From: Kineococcus terrestris
GTDB lineage: Bacteria > Actinomycetota > Actinomycetes > Actinomycetales > Kineococcaceae
Direction: 5' to 3' (one strand)
Length of the DNA: 64,000 bases
NCBI RefSeq assembly: GCF_041020765.1
Contig: NZ_JBEUEJ010000001.1
A program made the position numbers and the translations under genes. Under the pieces are notes generated by a model, which made no database searches, was not told the DNA's origin, and saw only the letters and a program-made list of their open reading frames with translations. Below, piece by piece: positions 16,730-24,964 of this stretch. Numbering within the stretch: the stretch's first letter is position 1; each line of letters starts with the position of its first letter.

Positions 16730-17640
16730 GGGTCCTCGTGCTCGGCTGGTCCAGCGTCCTGCACGGGGAGGCCACCGCCGGTGACGTGCTGGCCACCGAG
16801 GCCGTCGCCGCGCGCCTGCGCGCCGACGGCGTCGCCCACGACGTCGCCTGGAGCCCGGCCATGCACCTGGCGTACGGCCCGCGCGGCGGGATCCTGCTCG
16901 ACGAGGCGGACCCGGGCGCCTACACGCACGTGGTGTGGGTGTGCGGGCCGCTGGCGGGCGAGCCCGTGCGCGAGGTCCACGAGCGCTTCGCGGCCGCCCG
17001 CCGCGTCGCCGTGGGCGTCTCCGTCCTCGACCCCGCCGATCCCGCGGTCACCGGCTTCCACGCCGTCGTGCCCCGCGACGCTCCCGGCGGCCCGGCCGAG
17101 CGCGACCTGGCCGCCCGGCCCGTGCCGGCGGCCGTCCCCGTCGTCGGGGTGTTCCTCACCCACGGGCAGGGCGAGTACGGCGCGCGCCGCCGCCACGACG
17201 AGGTCTCCCGCGCCCTCGGCGACTGGCTGGGCGGGCTGGACGTGGCCGCGCTGCAGCTGGACACCCGCCTGGACCCGCGCGACTGGCGCCACCCCTCCAC
17301 CGCCGAGCAGGTCGGCTCCGTGGTGGCGCGCCTGGACGTGGTCGTCACCACCCGCCTGCACGGCCTCGTGCTGGCGCTGGCGGCCGGGGTGCCCGCGCTG
17401 GCCGTCGACCCGGTCGCCGGCGGCGGCAAGGTCAGCGCCCAGGCCGGGGCGTGGGCGTGGCCCGGGCTGCTGGGCTGCGAGGAGGTCCTGGCCGCCGACG
17501 GCGCGCTGGCGCTGGACGAGCAGTTCGCCTGGTGCCGCTCGGGCGACGGCCGCGCCGCCGCCCTGGCCGCGCGCGACGCCCGCGCCGCCACGGGCGCCGG
17601 TCAGCTCGACGCCCTCGCCGCTGCCCTGCGCACCCCCTGA
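16726..17640 (+). CDS. Polysaccharide pyruvyl transferase family protein
   Basis: This 304-residue protein resembles the PS_pyruv_trans family, related to GT-B glycosyltransferases. It starts VLVLGWSSVLHGEATAGDVL. The conserved C-terminal region is VVTTRLHGLVLALAAGVPAL followed by a Gly/Lys loop (GGGKV), the family's hallmark Arg-x-His. The family transfers pyruvate to sugars of surface polymers; the acceptor is unknown. GTG at 16726 overlaps the glycosylase stop by four bases, although the two functions seem unrelated. A palindromic repeat follows at 17699. Confidence 0.75.
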   Translation: MRVLVLGWSSVLHGEATAGDVLATEAVAARLRADGVAHDVAWSPAMHLAYGPRGGILLDEADPGAYTHVVWVCGPLAGEPVREVHERFAAARRVAVGVSVLDPADPAVTGFHAVVPRDAPGGPAERDLAARPVPAAVPVVGVFLTHGQGEYGARRRHDEVSRALGDWLGGLDVAALQLDTRLDPRDWRHPSTAEQVGSVVARLDVVVTTRLHGLVLALAAGVPALAVDPVAGGGKVSAQAGAWAWPGLLGCEEVLAADGALALDEQFAWCRSGDGRAAALAARDARAATGAGQLDALAAALRTP

Positions 17641-17698
17641 CCCGCACGACCGCCGTTCCCCGAGCCGTCCCGGCTGCTGCGCCCGACGTCCCTCCCTG

Positions 17699-17742
17699 CC
17701 GTGATCATGGATGGGTGAGCGTTCGACCGTGCATGATCACGG
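17699..17742. repeat. Palindromic intergenic repeat, copy 1
   Basis: Forty-four bases have matching 11-base outer arms, CCGTGATCATG at the left and its exact complement at the right, and a partly paired middle. A close relative lies at 51778-51819. It sits between convergent genes ending at 17640 and 17756, so it may act as a terminator. Confidence 0.65.
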
Positions 17743-17755
17743 CGGGAGGAGGAGT

Positions 17756-18829
17756 TCAGGCGGGGTCGGGCACGCGCACGACGACCTCGTCGGCCGCGAC
17801 GCGCTCGACGCCGCCGGTCAGGCCCTCGGCCCACAGCGCCGCCAGCACGCGCTGGGTCAGCGCGCCCAGCGCGAAGGGGTCCGCCGAGCGCAGCCGCAGC
17901 CCCGGCGACATCCCGAACCGCGCCCCCAGCACGTCGGCCGAGACGGCTTCCGCCCCACCGGCGCTGCCGGGCCCGCCCGCGGTGGCGACCTGCGCGCACC
18001 GGGCCAGCCGCTCCGGCAGCGGGCCGGGCACCACGGGCGCCGGCTCGACGTCCGCCGCGCCGATCGCCGCGCGCACGGCCTCCACGTGCCCCAGCCGGAA
18101 CCAGTCGCCCGCCGCGCCGCGCACCAGCTCGCGCGCGCCCGCGCCGTCGCCGGCGGTGACCAGGTGCGACAGCCCGCGCAGCAGCGCCGCCGGCACCCCG
18201 TCGGTCTTGCCCTTGACCAGGTCGGCGGCCGCGGCGACCTCGTCCGCGAGGGCGCGCGCGGTGACGGTCAGCGTGCGCCCGGCGCTGTCCGGCGCGCCGC
18301 GCAGGTCGTCCAGGACGACCAGGCCCGCCGCGCCGAGCGCGAAGTCGGTCTGCCCCTCGCGCCAGGGCCGGCCCGCGGTGTCGGTGACGACGACGCCCAC
18401 GACGGCGCCGGTCAGCTCGTGCAGGTCCGCGCGCAGCCGCGCGGCCACCGCGTCGCAGTCGTCGGGCAGCAGCAGCACCGTGCCGTCGGCGACGTTCGAG
18501 GCGTCCACGCCGGCCGCCGCCATCACCGGTCCCGCGGCGGCCTCCACGACCCGGGCCACCCCCGCCGGGGTTCGCCGCTCGGCGACGACCCGGCGCGTCT
18601 GGGCGGCCACGACCCGCTCGCGGTCCTCTGCGGGCGCGCTGAGCCCGGCCGCCTTGGAGACGACCTTGCTGGAGACGGCGATGACGTCGCCGTCGGCCAG
18701 CGAGGCGCGCTGGGCGTGCAGGGCGTCGACGACCAGGCGCGCGAGGTCCTGCCCCTGCGTCACCTCGCCGAGGCCCGTCAGGCCCACCACCTGCACGGAC
18801 GCGGTGCGCCGCACGGCCGGCGCGCTCAC
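17756..18829 (-). CDS. cofE: Coenzyme F420-0:L-glutamate ligase
   Basis: Residues 1 to about 248 match the CofE/FbiB ligase: LADGDVIAVSSKVVSKAAG, the Mg/GTP region VVVTDTAGRPWREGQTDFAL, and KTDGVPAALLRGL. CofE adds glutamates to F420-0. Mycobacterial FbiB is about 448 residues with a C-terminal FMN nitroreductase domain; here the protein ends at 357 and the last 109 residues do not look like a nitroreductase (MSPGLRLRSADPFALGALTQ). GTG at 18829 overlaps the cofD stop by four bases, so the two are translationally coupled. Confidence 0.9.
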   Translation of the reverse strand: MSAPAVRRTASVQVVGLTGLGEVTQGQDLARLVVDALHAQRASLADGDVIAVSSKVVSKAAGLSAPAEDRERVVAAQTRRVVAERRTPAGVARVVEAAAGPVMAAAGVDASNVADGTVLLLPDDCDAVAARLRADLHELTGAVVGVVVTDTAGRPWREGQTDFALGAAGLVVLDDLRGAPDSAGRTLTVTARALADEVAAAADLVKGKTDGVPAALLRGLSHLVTAGDGAGARELVRGAAGDWFRLGHVEAVRAAIGAADVEPAPVVPGPLPERLARCAQVATAGGPGSAGGAEAVSADVLGARFGMSPGLRLRSADPFALGALTQRVLAALWAEGLTGGVERVAADEVVVRVPDPA

Positions 18830-19932
18830 GCGGCGCGCTCCCGCCCGGCCAGCTCGGCGGCCAGGTCGAGGGCGGCGCCGGCCAGCTCGGCGGTGGCCCG
18901 CGGGTCGCTCATCAGCAGCGGGCGGCCGCGCACGACGAGGCCGGGGGCGCTCGCGGCGGCGGCGGCGCGCGCCTGCTCGGCGTCGTCCTCGGCGACCAGC
19001 CAGCCGTCGAGGAAGTCGGCGTACAGGCCCGCGACGGCGCCGGCGGTGGTGGGCACGCCGATCGCGGCCAGGCAGGCGTCGGCCATGCCGCGCACGGGGG
19101 CGCCGCCGATGACGGGGGAGACCCCGACGACCGGGGCGGCCGTGGCGCGCAGGGCCTCGCGCACGCCCGGCACCGCGAGGACCGTGCCGATGGACACGAC
19201 GGGGTTGCTGGGCGGCAGGACGACGACGTCGGCGCCGGCGACGGCCTCCAGGACGCCGGGCGCGGGCCGCGCGTCCGCCGCGCCGACCGGTTCGAGCGCC
19301 AGCGCGGGGACGGCGGCGTGCAGGCGCACCCACCACTCCTGGAAGTGCACGCGCCGGCCGCCGGGCTCCCCGTCGTGCGCGGCGCGCTCGGCCTCGGGGA
19401 CGGGGGCCAGGTCGACGTGGGTCTCCACGACGTCGTCGGTCATCGGCAGCAGCCGCACCCCGGGCCGCCAGCGCCGGCACAGCTCGGCCGTCGCCTCGGA
19501 CAGGGTGCGCCCCTCGCGCAGCATCCGGGTGCGCACGAGGTGGGTGGCGATGTCCTTGTCGCCCAGCGTGAACCAGGTGGGCTCCTGGCCGTAGGCGGCG
19601 AGCTCGTCCGCGACGCCGGAGGTCTCCTGCGAGCGTCCCCAGCCGCGCTGCTCGTCGATGCCGCCGCCGAGGGTGTACATGACCGAGTCCAGGTCCGGGC
19701 ACACGCGCAGCCCGTGCAGCGTGACGTCGTCGGCGGTGTTGCTGACGACGGTGACGACGGCGTCGCGGCGGGCCGGGTCGGGCGAGGCGCGCAGGGCGGC
19801 CAGCAGGCCGCGCAGGAAGCGGGCGCCGCCCACGCCGCCGGCCAGCGCGGTCACGCGCAGCCCGCCGGCGGGCTCGGTCGAGGGGTCGGCCGGGGCGCCG
19901 GTCGCGAGGTCGTGCGGAGGTGCTGACGTCAC
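18826..19932 (-). CDS. cofD: 2-phospho-L-lactate (or phosphoenolpyruvate) transferase, F420 biosynthesis
   Basis: The 368-residue protein is CofD/FbiA: ALAGGVGGARFLRGLL at the N-terminus, VSNTADDVTLHGLRVCPDLD, MYTLGGG, and the FTLGDKDIATHLVRTRML motif. It joins the phospho-acid moiety to Fo to form F420-0 (or its dehydro form, as known for mycobacteria). GTG at 19932 is supported by GGAGG about eight bases upstream. It is read divergently from whiB, as in Mycobacterium tuberculosis (fbiA/whiB2), and is followed by cofE. Confidence 0.93.
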   Translation of the reverse strand: MTSAPPHDLATGAPADPSTEPAGGLRVTALAGGVGGARFLRGLLAALRASPDPARRDAVVTVVSNTADDVTLHGLRVCPDLDSVMYTLGGGIDEQRGWGRSQETSGVADELAAYGQEPTWFTLGDKDIATHLVRTRMLREGRTLSEATAELCRRWRPGVRLLPMTDDVVETHVDLAPVPEAERAAHDGEPGGRRVHFQEWWVRLHAAVPALALEPVGAADARPAPGVLEAVAGADVVVLPPSNPVVSIGTVLAVPGVREALRATAAPVVGVSPVIGGAPVRGMADACLAAIGVPTTAGAVAGLYADFLDGWLVAEDDAEQARAAAAASAPGLVVRGRPLLMSDPRATAELAGAALDLAAELAGRERAA

Positions 19933-20025
19933 CGCGCCATCCTCCCCGACGACCGCCGCGGGGGGCGCCGGGGGAGGTCGGGGACCGGTCCGCGGCAGGG
20001 GTCCGCGGCGGATACCACGCCGGGC

Positions 20026-20054
20026 TTGACTCCTGCGGACGACACGCGTGTAAT
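20026..20054 (+). promoter_or_regulatory. Promoter of the whiB gene
   Basis: TTGACT (20026-20031) and TGTAAT (20049-20054) are 17 bases apart. This leaves a leader of roughly 60 bases before the GTG at 20123. It lies in the 190-base divergent region between cofD and whiB, which shows no other clear element. Confidence 0.65.
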
Positions 20055-20122
20055 TCCACCAGTGGGGTCGCTTCGTGACCGCCACGTCACCAGGAGTGAT
20101 CAAACAGGCCCGGAGGGACACC

Positions 20123-20521
20123 GTGGAGACCAGGACCGACCTGAACCCGCCCGCCGTGGACCGTGGACGCCCCGAGCTGACCCTCGTCGCCGTCGACGGC
20201 CGCCCCGTGGCCGACCCCCTCACCGGCGACCTGCCCGGCGACGCGGCCGGCGACCTCGCCGGCGGGTACGCGGGCGGCCTCGGCCGGCCGCTGACCCCGG
20301 AGGACCCGGGCTGGCAGGAGCTGGCCCTGTGCGCGCAGACCGACCCCGAGGCGTTCTTCCCCGAGAAGGGCGGCTCCACCCGCGAGGCCAAGCGCGTCTG
20401 CTCCGGCTGCGAGGTCCGCCAGGAGTGCCTGGAGTACGCGCTGTCCAACGACGAGCGCTTCGGGATCTGGGGCGGGCTGTCCGAGCGCGAGCGCCGCCGC
20501 CTCAAGCGCGCCACCGGCTGA
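20123..20521 (+). CDS. WhiB-family iron-sulfur transcription regulator (WhiB2-like by context)
   Basis: The 132-residue protein has the four cluster-binding cysteines at 70, 93, 96 and 102 (C-x22-C-x2-C-x5-C) and the WhiB turn GIWGG at 114-118, then a basic tail (ERERRRLKR) for DNA or sigma-factor contact. The position beside cofD and in front of DUF3499/manB matches mycobacterial whiB2, a septation regulator. GTG at 20123 is chosen because GGAGG lies seven bases upstream; the open frame extends to 20075 without a better site. Confidence 0.9.
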   Translation: METRTDLNPPAVDRGRPELTLVAVDGRPVADPLTGDLPGDAAGDLAGGYAGGLGRPLTPEDPGWQELALCAQTDPEAFFPEKGGSTREAKRVCSGCEVRQECLEYALSNDERFGIWGGLSERERRRLKRATG

Positions 20522-20524
20522 CCC

Positions 20525-20551
20525 GCCGGCCCGCGCCGCGCGCGGGCCGGC
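20525..20551. terminator. Hairpin between whiB and the metallopeptidase-like gene
   Basis: A perfect 12-bp stem (20525-20536 with 20540-20551) with a three-base loop lies four bases after the whiB stop and eleven bases from the convergent stop at 20562. Confidence 0.7.
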
Positions 20552-20561
20552 CACCGGTCCC

Positions 20562-21038
20562 TCAGTCGCCCTCGTAGCGGGGGTCGACGTCCTCGGGCGC
20601 CATGTCCAGCAGGTGCGCCACCTGCTCCACGACCACGTCGGTGACGAGGTCGTCCAGCTCGTCCTCCTCCGCGCGCGTCTCCACCGGGCGCCGGTAGACC
20701 ACGACCCGCGCCGGGGAGCGCCCGTCGGCCGGGAACAGCCGCCCGAGCGGCACCACGTCGTCCTCCCACGGCGCCGGGTCCGAGGGCGGCACGTCCTCCA
20801 CGGCGAACTCCACGCCCGACAGCTCGTCGGCCCACCGCCGCTCCAGCAGCTCCACCGCGTCCAGCACCAGGTCGTCGAAGCGCTCCGCGCGGCTGCGCGC
20901 GGCCGGCAGCGCCGACGGGATCAGCGGCCCCCGCAGACCCCGCCCGTGGCGGTCGCGGCGGCGGGGCCGGCGCACGCGCGCGCGGCCCTCACCGTCCCGG
21001 GGGGCCCCGGGTCGGGGGACGGGTCGGGGGGCGGGCAC
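20562..21038 (-). CDS. Metallopeptidase-family (zincin-like) protein
   Basis: The 158-residue product matches the small actinobacterial metallopeptidase family beside whiB. FDDLVLDAVELLERRWADEL starts the domain, VVVYRRPVE follows, and the C-terminal helix reads VVVEQVAHLLDM. In zinc-binding members this helix is HExxH; here the first His is missing (VEQVAH), so zinc hydrolysis is unlikely. GTG at 21038 is preferred because TACCGT ends six bases upstream on the minus strand. The first 45 residues are Pro/Arg-rich, so a later GTG at 20975 remains possible. Confidence 0.75.
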   Translation of the reverse strand: MPAPRPVPRPGAPRDGEGRARVRRPRRRDRHGRGLRGPLIPSALPAARSRAERFDDLVLDAVELLERRWADELSGVEFAVEDVPPSDPAPWEDDVVPLGRLFPADGRSPARVVVYRRPVETRAEEDELDDLVTDVVVEQVAHLLDMAPEDVDPRYEGD

Positions 21039-21044
21039 CGGGGA

Positions 21045-21050
21045 ACGGTA
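21045..21050 (-). promoter_or_regulatory. Leaderless -10 box (TACCGT)
   Basis: TACCGT on the minus strand ends six bases before the GTG at 21038. An identical box serves the divergent DUF3499 gene about 100 bases away. Confidence 0.5.
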
Positions 21051-21148
21051 GCGCCAGGACCCCGGGCCGGTCGCCGCCCCGCCCGTCCCGCCCGTCGCGC
21101 CGCCCGACCCGCCGGGCGCGCCGCCCCGCACCGTCCGCGCCGGGCGGG

Positions 21149-21154
21149 TACCGT
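21149..21154 (+). promoter_or_regulatory. Leaderless -10 box (TACCGT)
   Basis: TACCGT ends seven bases before the GTG at 21162. Confidence 0.5.
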
Positions 21155-21161
21155 GCGCCGG

Positions 21162-21551
21162 GTGAGCACCTCGCGACCGAGCACCCGCCCCGGGCGGCAG
21201 GCTCCCGAGCGGAGGTGCTCGCGCACGGCGTGCGGACGTCCCGCCGTGGCGACCCTCACCTACGTGTACTCCGACTCCACCGCCGTGCTCGGGCCGCTGG
21301 CCACCTACGCCGAGCCGCACTGCTACGACCTGTGCGGCGAGCACGCCGAGCGGCTGACCGCCCCCCGCGGGTGGGAGGTCGTGCGCCTGGCCCCCGACGT
21401 CGTCGAGGCCGCCCGCGGCCACGACGACCTGCTCGCGGTCGCCGACGCCGTGCGCGACCGCCCGGCCCTGCCGCGCGAGGCGCCGCCCGAGCGCGGCCCG
21501 GCGGGGCGCGCCCACCTGCGCGTGCTGCGCGAGGGTCCCCGCAGCTCCTGA
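21162..21551 (+). CDS. DUF3499 family protein
   Basis: The 129-residue protein carries the DUF3499 pattern: CSRTACGRPAVATLTYVYSD, a Cys pair near the N-terminus, and CYDLCGEHAERLTAPRGWEV with a second CxxC and a His. The four cysteines probably bind a metal. The family has no known function but is almost always next to whiB2 and manB in actinobacteria, as here. GTG at 21162 follows a -10-like box by seven bases, suggesting a leaderless mRNA. Confidence 0.88.
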   Translation: MSTSRPSTRPGRQAPERRCSRTACGRPAVATLTYVYSDSTAVLGPLATYAEPHCYDLCGEHAERLTAPRGWEVVRLAPDVVEAARGHDDLLAVADAVRDRPALPREAPPERGPAGRAHLRVLREGPRSS

Positions 21552-21566
21552 GGGCGTCGGGGACCG

Positions 21567-21589
21567 CCCGCGCGCTTCGCCCGCGCGGG
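21567..21589 (+). terminator. Small hairpin after the DUF3499 gene
   Basis: CCCGCGCG (21567-21574) pairs with CGCGCGGG (21582-21589) across a seven-base loop, 15 bases after the stop. Confidence 0.45.
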
Positions 21590-21660
21590 TGCTCAAGGCG
21601 CGGCGGCGGCCTGCCGATGCAGGGGCGTCGCCCTGCGTCCAGCCCGCCGGAGGTCAGCCC

Positions 21661-21936
21661 GTGCCTGTCGTCAGCTCCAGCCCCGCCCGCAAGCCCCGCC
21701 GCTCCCGCGCCGCCCAGCCCGCCCCGCCGCTGGGGTCGCTGACCCAGGTCCAGCACCGCGAGAACGCCGAGTGCGGCGCCTGCGGCAGCGAGCGCGTCAC
21801 CCGGGTCGCCATGTCGCTCACCGACGGCACCCCCGTGCAGTTCGTCTCCTGCCACGTGTGCGAGGAGCGCAGCTGGCGCTCGGCCGCCGGGCCGCTGACC
21901 GTCGACGCCGTCCTGGACCGCACGCGCAAGAAGTGA
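21661..21936 (+). CDS. Small zinc-ribbon protein of unknown function
   Basis: The 91-residue product has a basic, Pro-rich N-terminus (about 1-25) and then a four-cysteine ribbon: CGACGSERVTRVAMSL, a short beta-like stretch, and SCHVCEERSW. It ends in a basic tail (DRTRKK). Related small proteins occur at this point in other actinobacterial genomes, but I know no function. GTG at 21661 has GGAGG nine bases upstream. Confidence 0.7.
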   Translation: MPVVSSSPARKPRRSRAAQPAPPLGSLTQVQHRENAECGACGSERVTRVAMSLTDGTPVQFVSCHVCEERSWRSAAGPLTVDAVLDRTRKK

Positions 21937-22034
21937 CGGCCGGGCGGTGCCGCGGGGGCGGCGGCCTGCCGTCCGGACGGGTGGACCCGCGCCCGCGTCC
22001 CGCGCGAGCCCGCCCCGGGCGGACCCGGCGCTTG

Positions 22035-22040
22035 TAGGGT
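22035..22040 (+). promoter_or_regulatory. Leaderless -10 box (TAGGGT) of manB
   Basis: TAGGGT ends six bases before the manB GTG. The rest of the 110-base gap shows nothing further. Confidence 0.5.
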
Positions 22041-22046
22041 CGCGGC

Positions 22047-23555
22047 GTGACCGACCCCGCCGCGGCCCCCGCCGCGACCACCGAGTCCTCGCAGCCCCCG
22101 CAGCCCCCGCAGCCCCGCGCGCCGCTGGACCTGGCGTCCGTCGTCAAGGCCTACGACGTGCGCGGTCTGGTCCCCGACCAGATCGACGCCGGGGTCGTGC
22201 GCGCCCTCGGCGCCGCCTTCGCCGAGGTCGTCGTCCTGCCCGAGGTGGCGGCGGGCGCGCGCCCGAGCGCCGTCGTCGGCCACGACATGCGCCCCTCCTC
22301 CCCGGAGCTGTCGCGGGCCTTCGCCGACGGCGTCGCCTCGCGCGGCGCGGACGTCGTGCTCATCGGGCTGTGCTCCACCGACGGCCTCTACTACGCCAGC
22401 GGCGCCCTCGGCGTGCCCGGCGCCATGTTCACCGCCTCGCACAACCCCGCCCAGTACAACGGCATCAAGCTGTGCCGCGCGGGCGCGCGCCCCGTCGGGC
22501 AGGACACCGGCCTGGCCGCCGTGCGCGAGCTCGCCCAGCGCTGGCTGGACGCCGGCGAGGTCCCCACCACGGGCGCCGAGCCCGGCGCGGTGAGCACCCG
22601 CGACGTCCTGGCCGACTACGCCGCCCACCTGCGCTCGCTGGTCGACCTGTCCGGCGCGCGGCCGCTGCGCGTGGTCGTCGACGCCGGCAACGGCATGGCC
22701 GGTCACACCGTGCCCGCCGTCCTGGGCTCCGCCGCCGGGCTGCCCGCCCTGCCGCTGGCGGTGGAGGAGCTGTACTTCGAGCTCGACGGCACCTTCCCCA
22801 ACCACGAGGCCAACCCGCTGGACCCGGAGAACCTGCGCGACCTGCAGGCCGCCGTCCCGCGCGCCGGCGCCGACCTCGGCCTGGCCTTCGACGGCGACGC
22901 CGACCGCTGCTTCGTCGTCGACGAGAACGGCGACCCCGTCTCCCCGAGCGCCGTGACCGCGCTGGTGGCCCGCCGGGAGATCGCCAAGGAGCGCGCCGCG
23001 GGCCGGCAGGCCGTCGTCATCCACAACCTCATCACCTCCCGCGCGGTGCCGGAGATCGTCGCCGAGGACGGCGGGACGCCCGTGCGCACCCGCGTCGGGC
23101 ACTCCTTCATCAAGCAGCGCATGGCCGAGGAGGACGCCGTCTTCGGCGGCGAGCACTCCGCGCACTACTACTTCCGCGACTTCTGGTCCGCCGACACCGG
23201 GATGCTCGCCGCGATGCACGTCCTGGCGGCGCTCGCCGAGAGCGACCGGCCCCTGTCGCAGCTGGCCCGCGAGTACGAGCGGTACGTCTCCAGCGGCGAG
23301 GTGAACTCCACCGTCGCCGACGCCGCGGCCGTCACCGACCTCGTCGAGCAGCGCTTCACCGCCACCGGCGACGTGGACGTGGACCGCCTCGACGGGCTGA
23401 CGATCACCTCGCGCAGCGAGCCGGTGTGGTGGTTCAACCTGCGCGCCAGCAACACCGAGCCGCTGCTGCGGCTGAACGCCGAGGGCGCCGACGAGGCGAC
23501 CATGGTGCGGGTGCGCGACGAGGTCCTGGCGATCGTGCGCGGGCAGGAGTCGTGA
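22047..23555 (+). CDS. manB: Phosphomannomutase/phosphoglucomutase
   Basis: The 502-residue enzyme has all four alpha-D-phosphohexomutase landmarks: the phospho-serine loop FTASHNPAQYNG (Ser131), the Mg loop FDGDADRCF, the sugar-binding loop GGEHSAHYYF, and the phosphate loop RASNTEPLLR. It interconverts hexose 6- and 1-phosphates, feeding GDP-mannose and cell-envelope glycans. GTG at 22047 is preceded by TAGGGT. It heads an operon with a Trm112-like protein and a SIS protein, each overlapping the next by four bases. The first 30 residues are a Pro/Ala extension. Confidence 0.93.
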   Translation: MTDPAAAPAATTESSQPPQPPQPRAPLDLASVVKAYDVRGLVPDQIDAGVVRALGAAFAEVVVLPEVAAGARPSAVVGHDMRPSSPELSRAFADGVASRGADVVLIGLCSTDGLYYASGALGVPGAMFTASHNPAQYNGIKLCRAGARPVGQDTGLAAVRELAQRWLDAGEVPTTGAEPGAVSTRDVLADYAAHLRSLVDLSGARPLRVVVDAGNGMAGHTVPAVLGSAAGLPALPLAVEELYFELDGTFPNHEANPLDPENLRDLQAAVPRAGADLGLAFDGDADRCFVVDENGDPVSPSAVTALVARREIAKERAAGRQAVVIHNLITSRAVPEIVAEDGGTPVRTRVGHSFIKQRMAEEDAVFGGEHSAHYYFRDFWSADTGMLAAMHVLAALAESDRPLSQLAREYERYVSSGEVNSTVADAAAVTDLVEQRFTATGDVDVDRLDGLTITSRSEPVWWFNLRASNTEPLLRLNAEGADEATMVRVRDEVLAIVRGQES

Positions 23556-23800
23556 GCGCGGCCGAGCCCGGCGCGGCGCCGTCCGGCGGGCCCCTGCGCG
23601 TCGACGAGCGCACCCTGGCGCTGCTGCGCTGCCCCGTCACCGGCGAGCCCCTGAGCGGGCCCGTCGAGGTCGAGGGCGAGAGCGTCCTCGTGACGCCGTC
23701 CGGGGTGCGCTACCCCGTCGTGGACGGCATCCCGGTGCTGCTGGCCGACGAGGCCCGCGGCCTGCCCGCGCACCTCGCGGGCGGGGAGGAGGACGCGTGA
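23552..23800 (+). CDS. Trm112-family small protein
   Basis: This 82-residue protein has the Trm112/UPF0434 core: LRVDERTLALLRCPVTGEPL and YPVVDGIPVLLADEAR. Only one cysteine remains of the zinc ribbon seen in eukaryotic Trm112, as is usual for bacterial members. In other organisms the family partners methyltransferases; here it is always carried between manB and the SIS gene. GTG at 23552 overlaps the manB stop. Confidence 0.88.
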   Translation: MSAAEPGAAPSGGPLRVDERTLALLRCPVTGEPLSGPVEVEGESVLVTPSGVRYPVVDGIPVLLADEARGLPAHLAGGEEDA

Positions 23801-24954
23801 CCGGCATCGACGAGACGCTGCTGGCCGACGGCGACGCCCTGAGCGCCGCCGACCCCTCGGGGGTGCTGCGCGCCCTGGCCGGCGCCGGGGCGCAGGTGCG
23901 CGAGGCCGTGGACCTCACCGTCGCGGCGGGCGTGGACCGGCTCGCGGAGGAGGGCCGGCCGCGCTCGGTCGTCGTCGCCGCCCTCGGCGGGGCGTCCTCG
24001 GTGGCCGACGTGCTGCTGTCGCTGGCCGGGCGCGGCTGCCCCGTGCCCGTCGTGGTGCGCCGCGGCGGCCCGCTGCCCAGCTGGGTCGGCCCGCTCGACC
24101 TCGTCGTGGCCGTGTCGGTGTCCGGGCGCGCGCCCGGCCCGGTGGGCCTGGCGGTGGAGGCCGCCCGCCGCGGCGCGCGCGTGGTCACCGTCGGCGCCGA
24201 GGGGTCCCCGCTGGCCGAGGTCGGCGCCCGCGGCGGCAACCTGCACGTCCCGCCCGCGCGCGGCGTGCGCGCCGACGGCTCGGCCGTGCGCTCGTCCCGC
24301 TTCGCGCTGTGGTCGCTGCTGACGCCCGTGCTGCTGGCCGCCGACGCCCTGGACCTCGTGCAGGCCCCCGCCGGGCTGCTCGGGCAGGTCGCCGACCGCC
24401 TCGACACCGAGGCGGAGACCTGCCGGCCGTGGTCGGAGCCGTTCGTCAACCCCGCCAAGGCGCTGGCGCTGGAGCTGGCCGGGACCGTGCCCGTCGTGCT
24501 GGCCGACGGCGACCTCATGGCCGCCGCGGCCCGCCGCAGCGCCTCCGTGCTGGCCCGCACCGCCCGCGTGCCCGCGGTCAGCGGCGCCCTGCCCGACGAC
24601 GCCGGCGACGTCGTGTCCACCTTCGGCGGGCCGTTCTCCGCCGGGCCCGACGACGTGTTCGCCGACCCGTTCCTCGACGGGCCCGCCGGCCCGCGCGAGC
24701 AGCTGCTGCTGCTGCGCGACGCCCCCGCCGTCGTGCCCGACGCCGACCTGGCGCTCGTGGAGGCCGTGGCCACCACGGCCGGCGAGGCGGGCGTGCGGGT
24801 CAGCGAGGTCGTCGCCGAGCCCGGCCCGGACCTGGCGCGCCTGGCGCAGGTCGTCGCCCGCACCGACTACGCCGCCACCTACCTGGCGCTGGCCACCGGC
24901 ACCGACCCCGGGCAGTCCCCGCACCTGGCCGACCTGCGCGAGCGCACGGGCTGA
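23797..24954 (+). CDS. SIS-domain protein, phosphoglucose/phosphomannose isomerase-like
   Basis: The 385-residue protein has two sugar-isomerase halves. The N-terminal half has VVAALGGASSVADVLLSLAG and VVAVSVSGRAPGPVGLAVEA; the C-terminal half resembles the bacterial bifunctional PGI/PMI C-terminal domain (SRFALWSLLTPVLLAADALD). The equivalent mycobacterial gene lies between pmmA and manA. Isomerase activity is possible but the family is poorly tested in actinobacteria. If no separate manA exists in this genome, this protein is a candidate to supply mannose 6-phosphate. GTG at 23797 overlaps the upstream stop. Confidence 0.82.
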   Translation: MTGIDETLLADGDALSAADPSGVLRALAGAGAQVREAVDLTVAAGVDRLAEEGRPRSVVVAALGGASSVADVLLSLAGRGCPVPVVVRRGGPLPSWVGPLDLVVAVSVSGRAPGPVGLAVEAARRGARVVTVGAEGSPLAEVGARGGNLHVPPARGVRADGSAVRSSRFALWSLLTPVLLAADALDLVQAPAGLLGQVADRLDTEAETCRPWSEPFVNPAKALALELAGTVPVVLADGDLMAAAARRSASVLARTARVPAVSGALPDDAGDVVSTFGGPFSAGPDDVFADPFLDGPAGPREQLLLLRDAPAVVPDADLALVEAVATTAGEAGVRVSEVVAEPGPDLARLAQVVARTDYAATYLALATGTDPGQSPHLADLRERTG

Positions 24955-24964
24955 GGGCGCGCCG

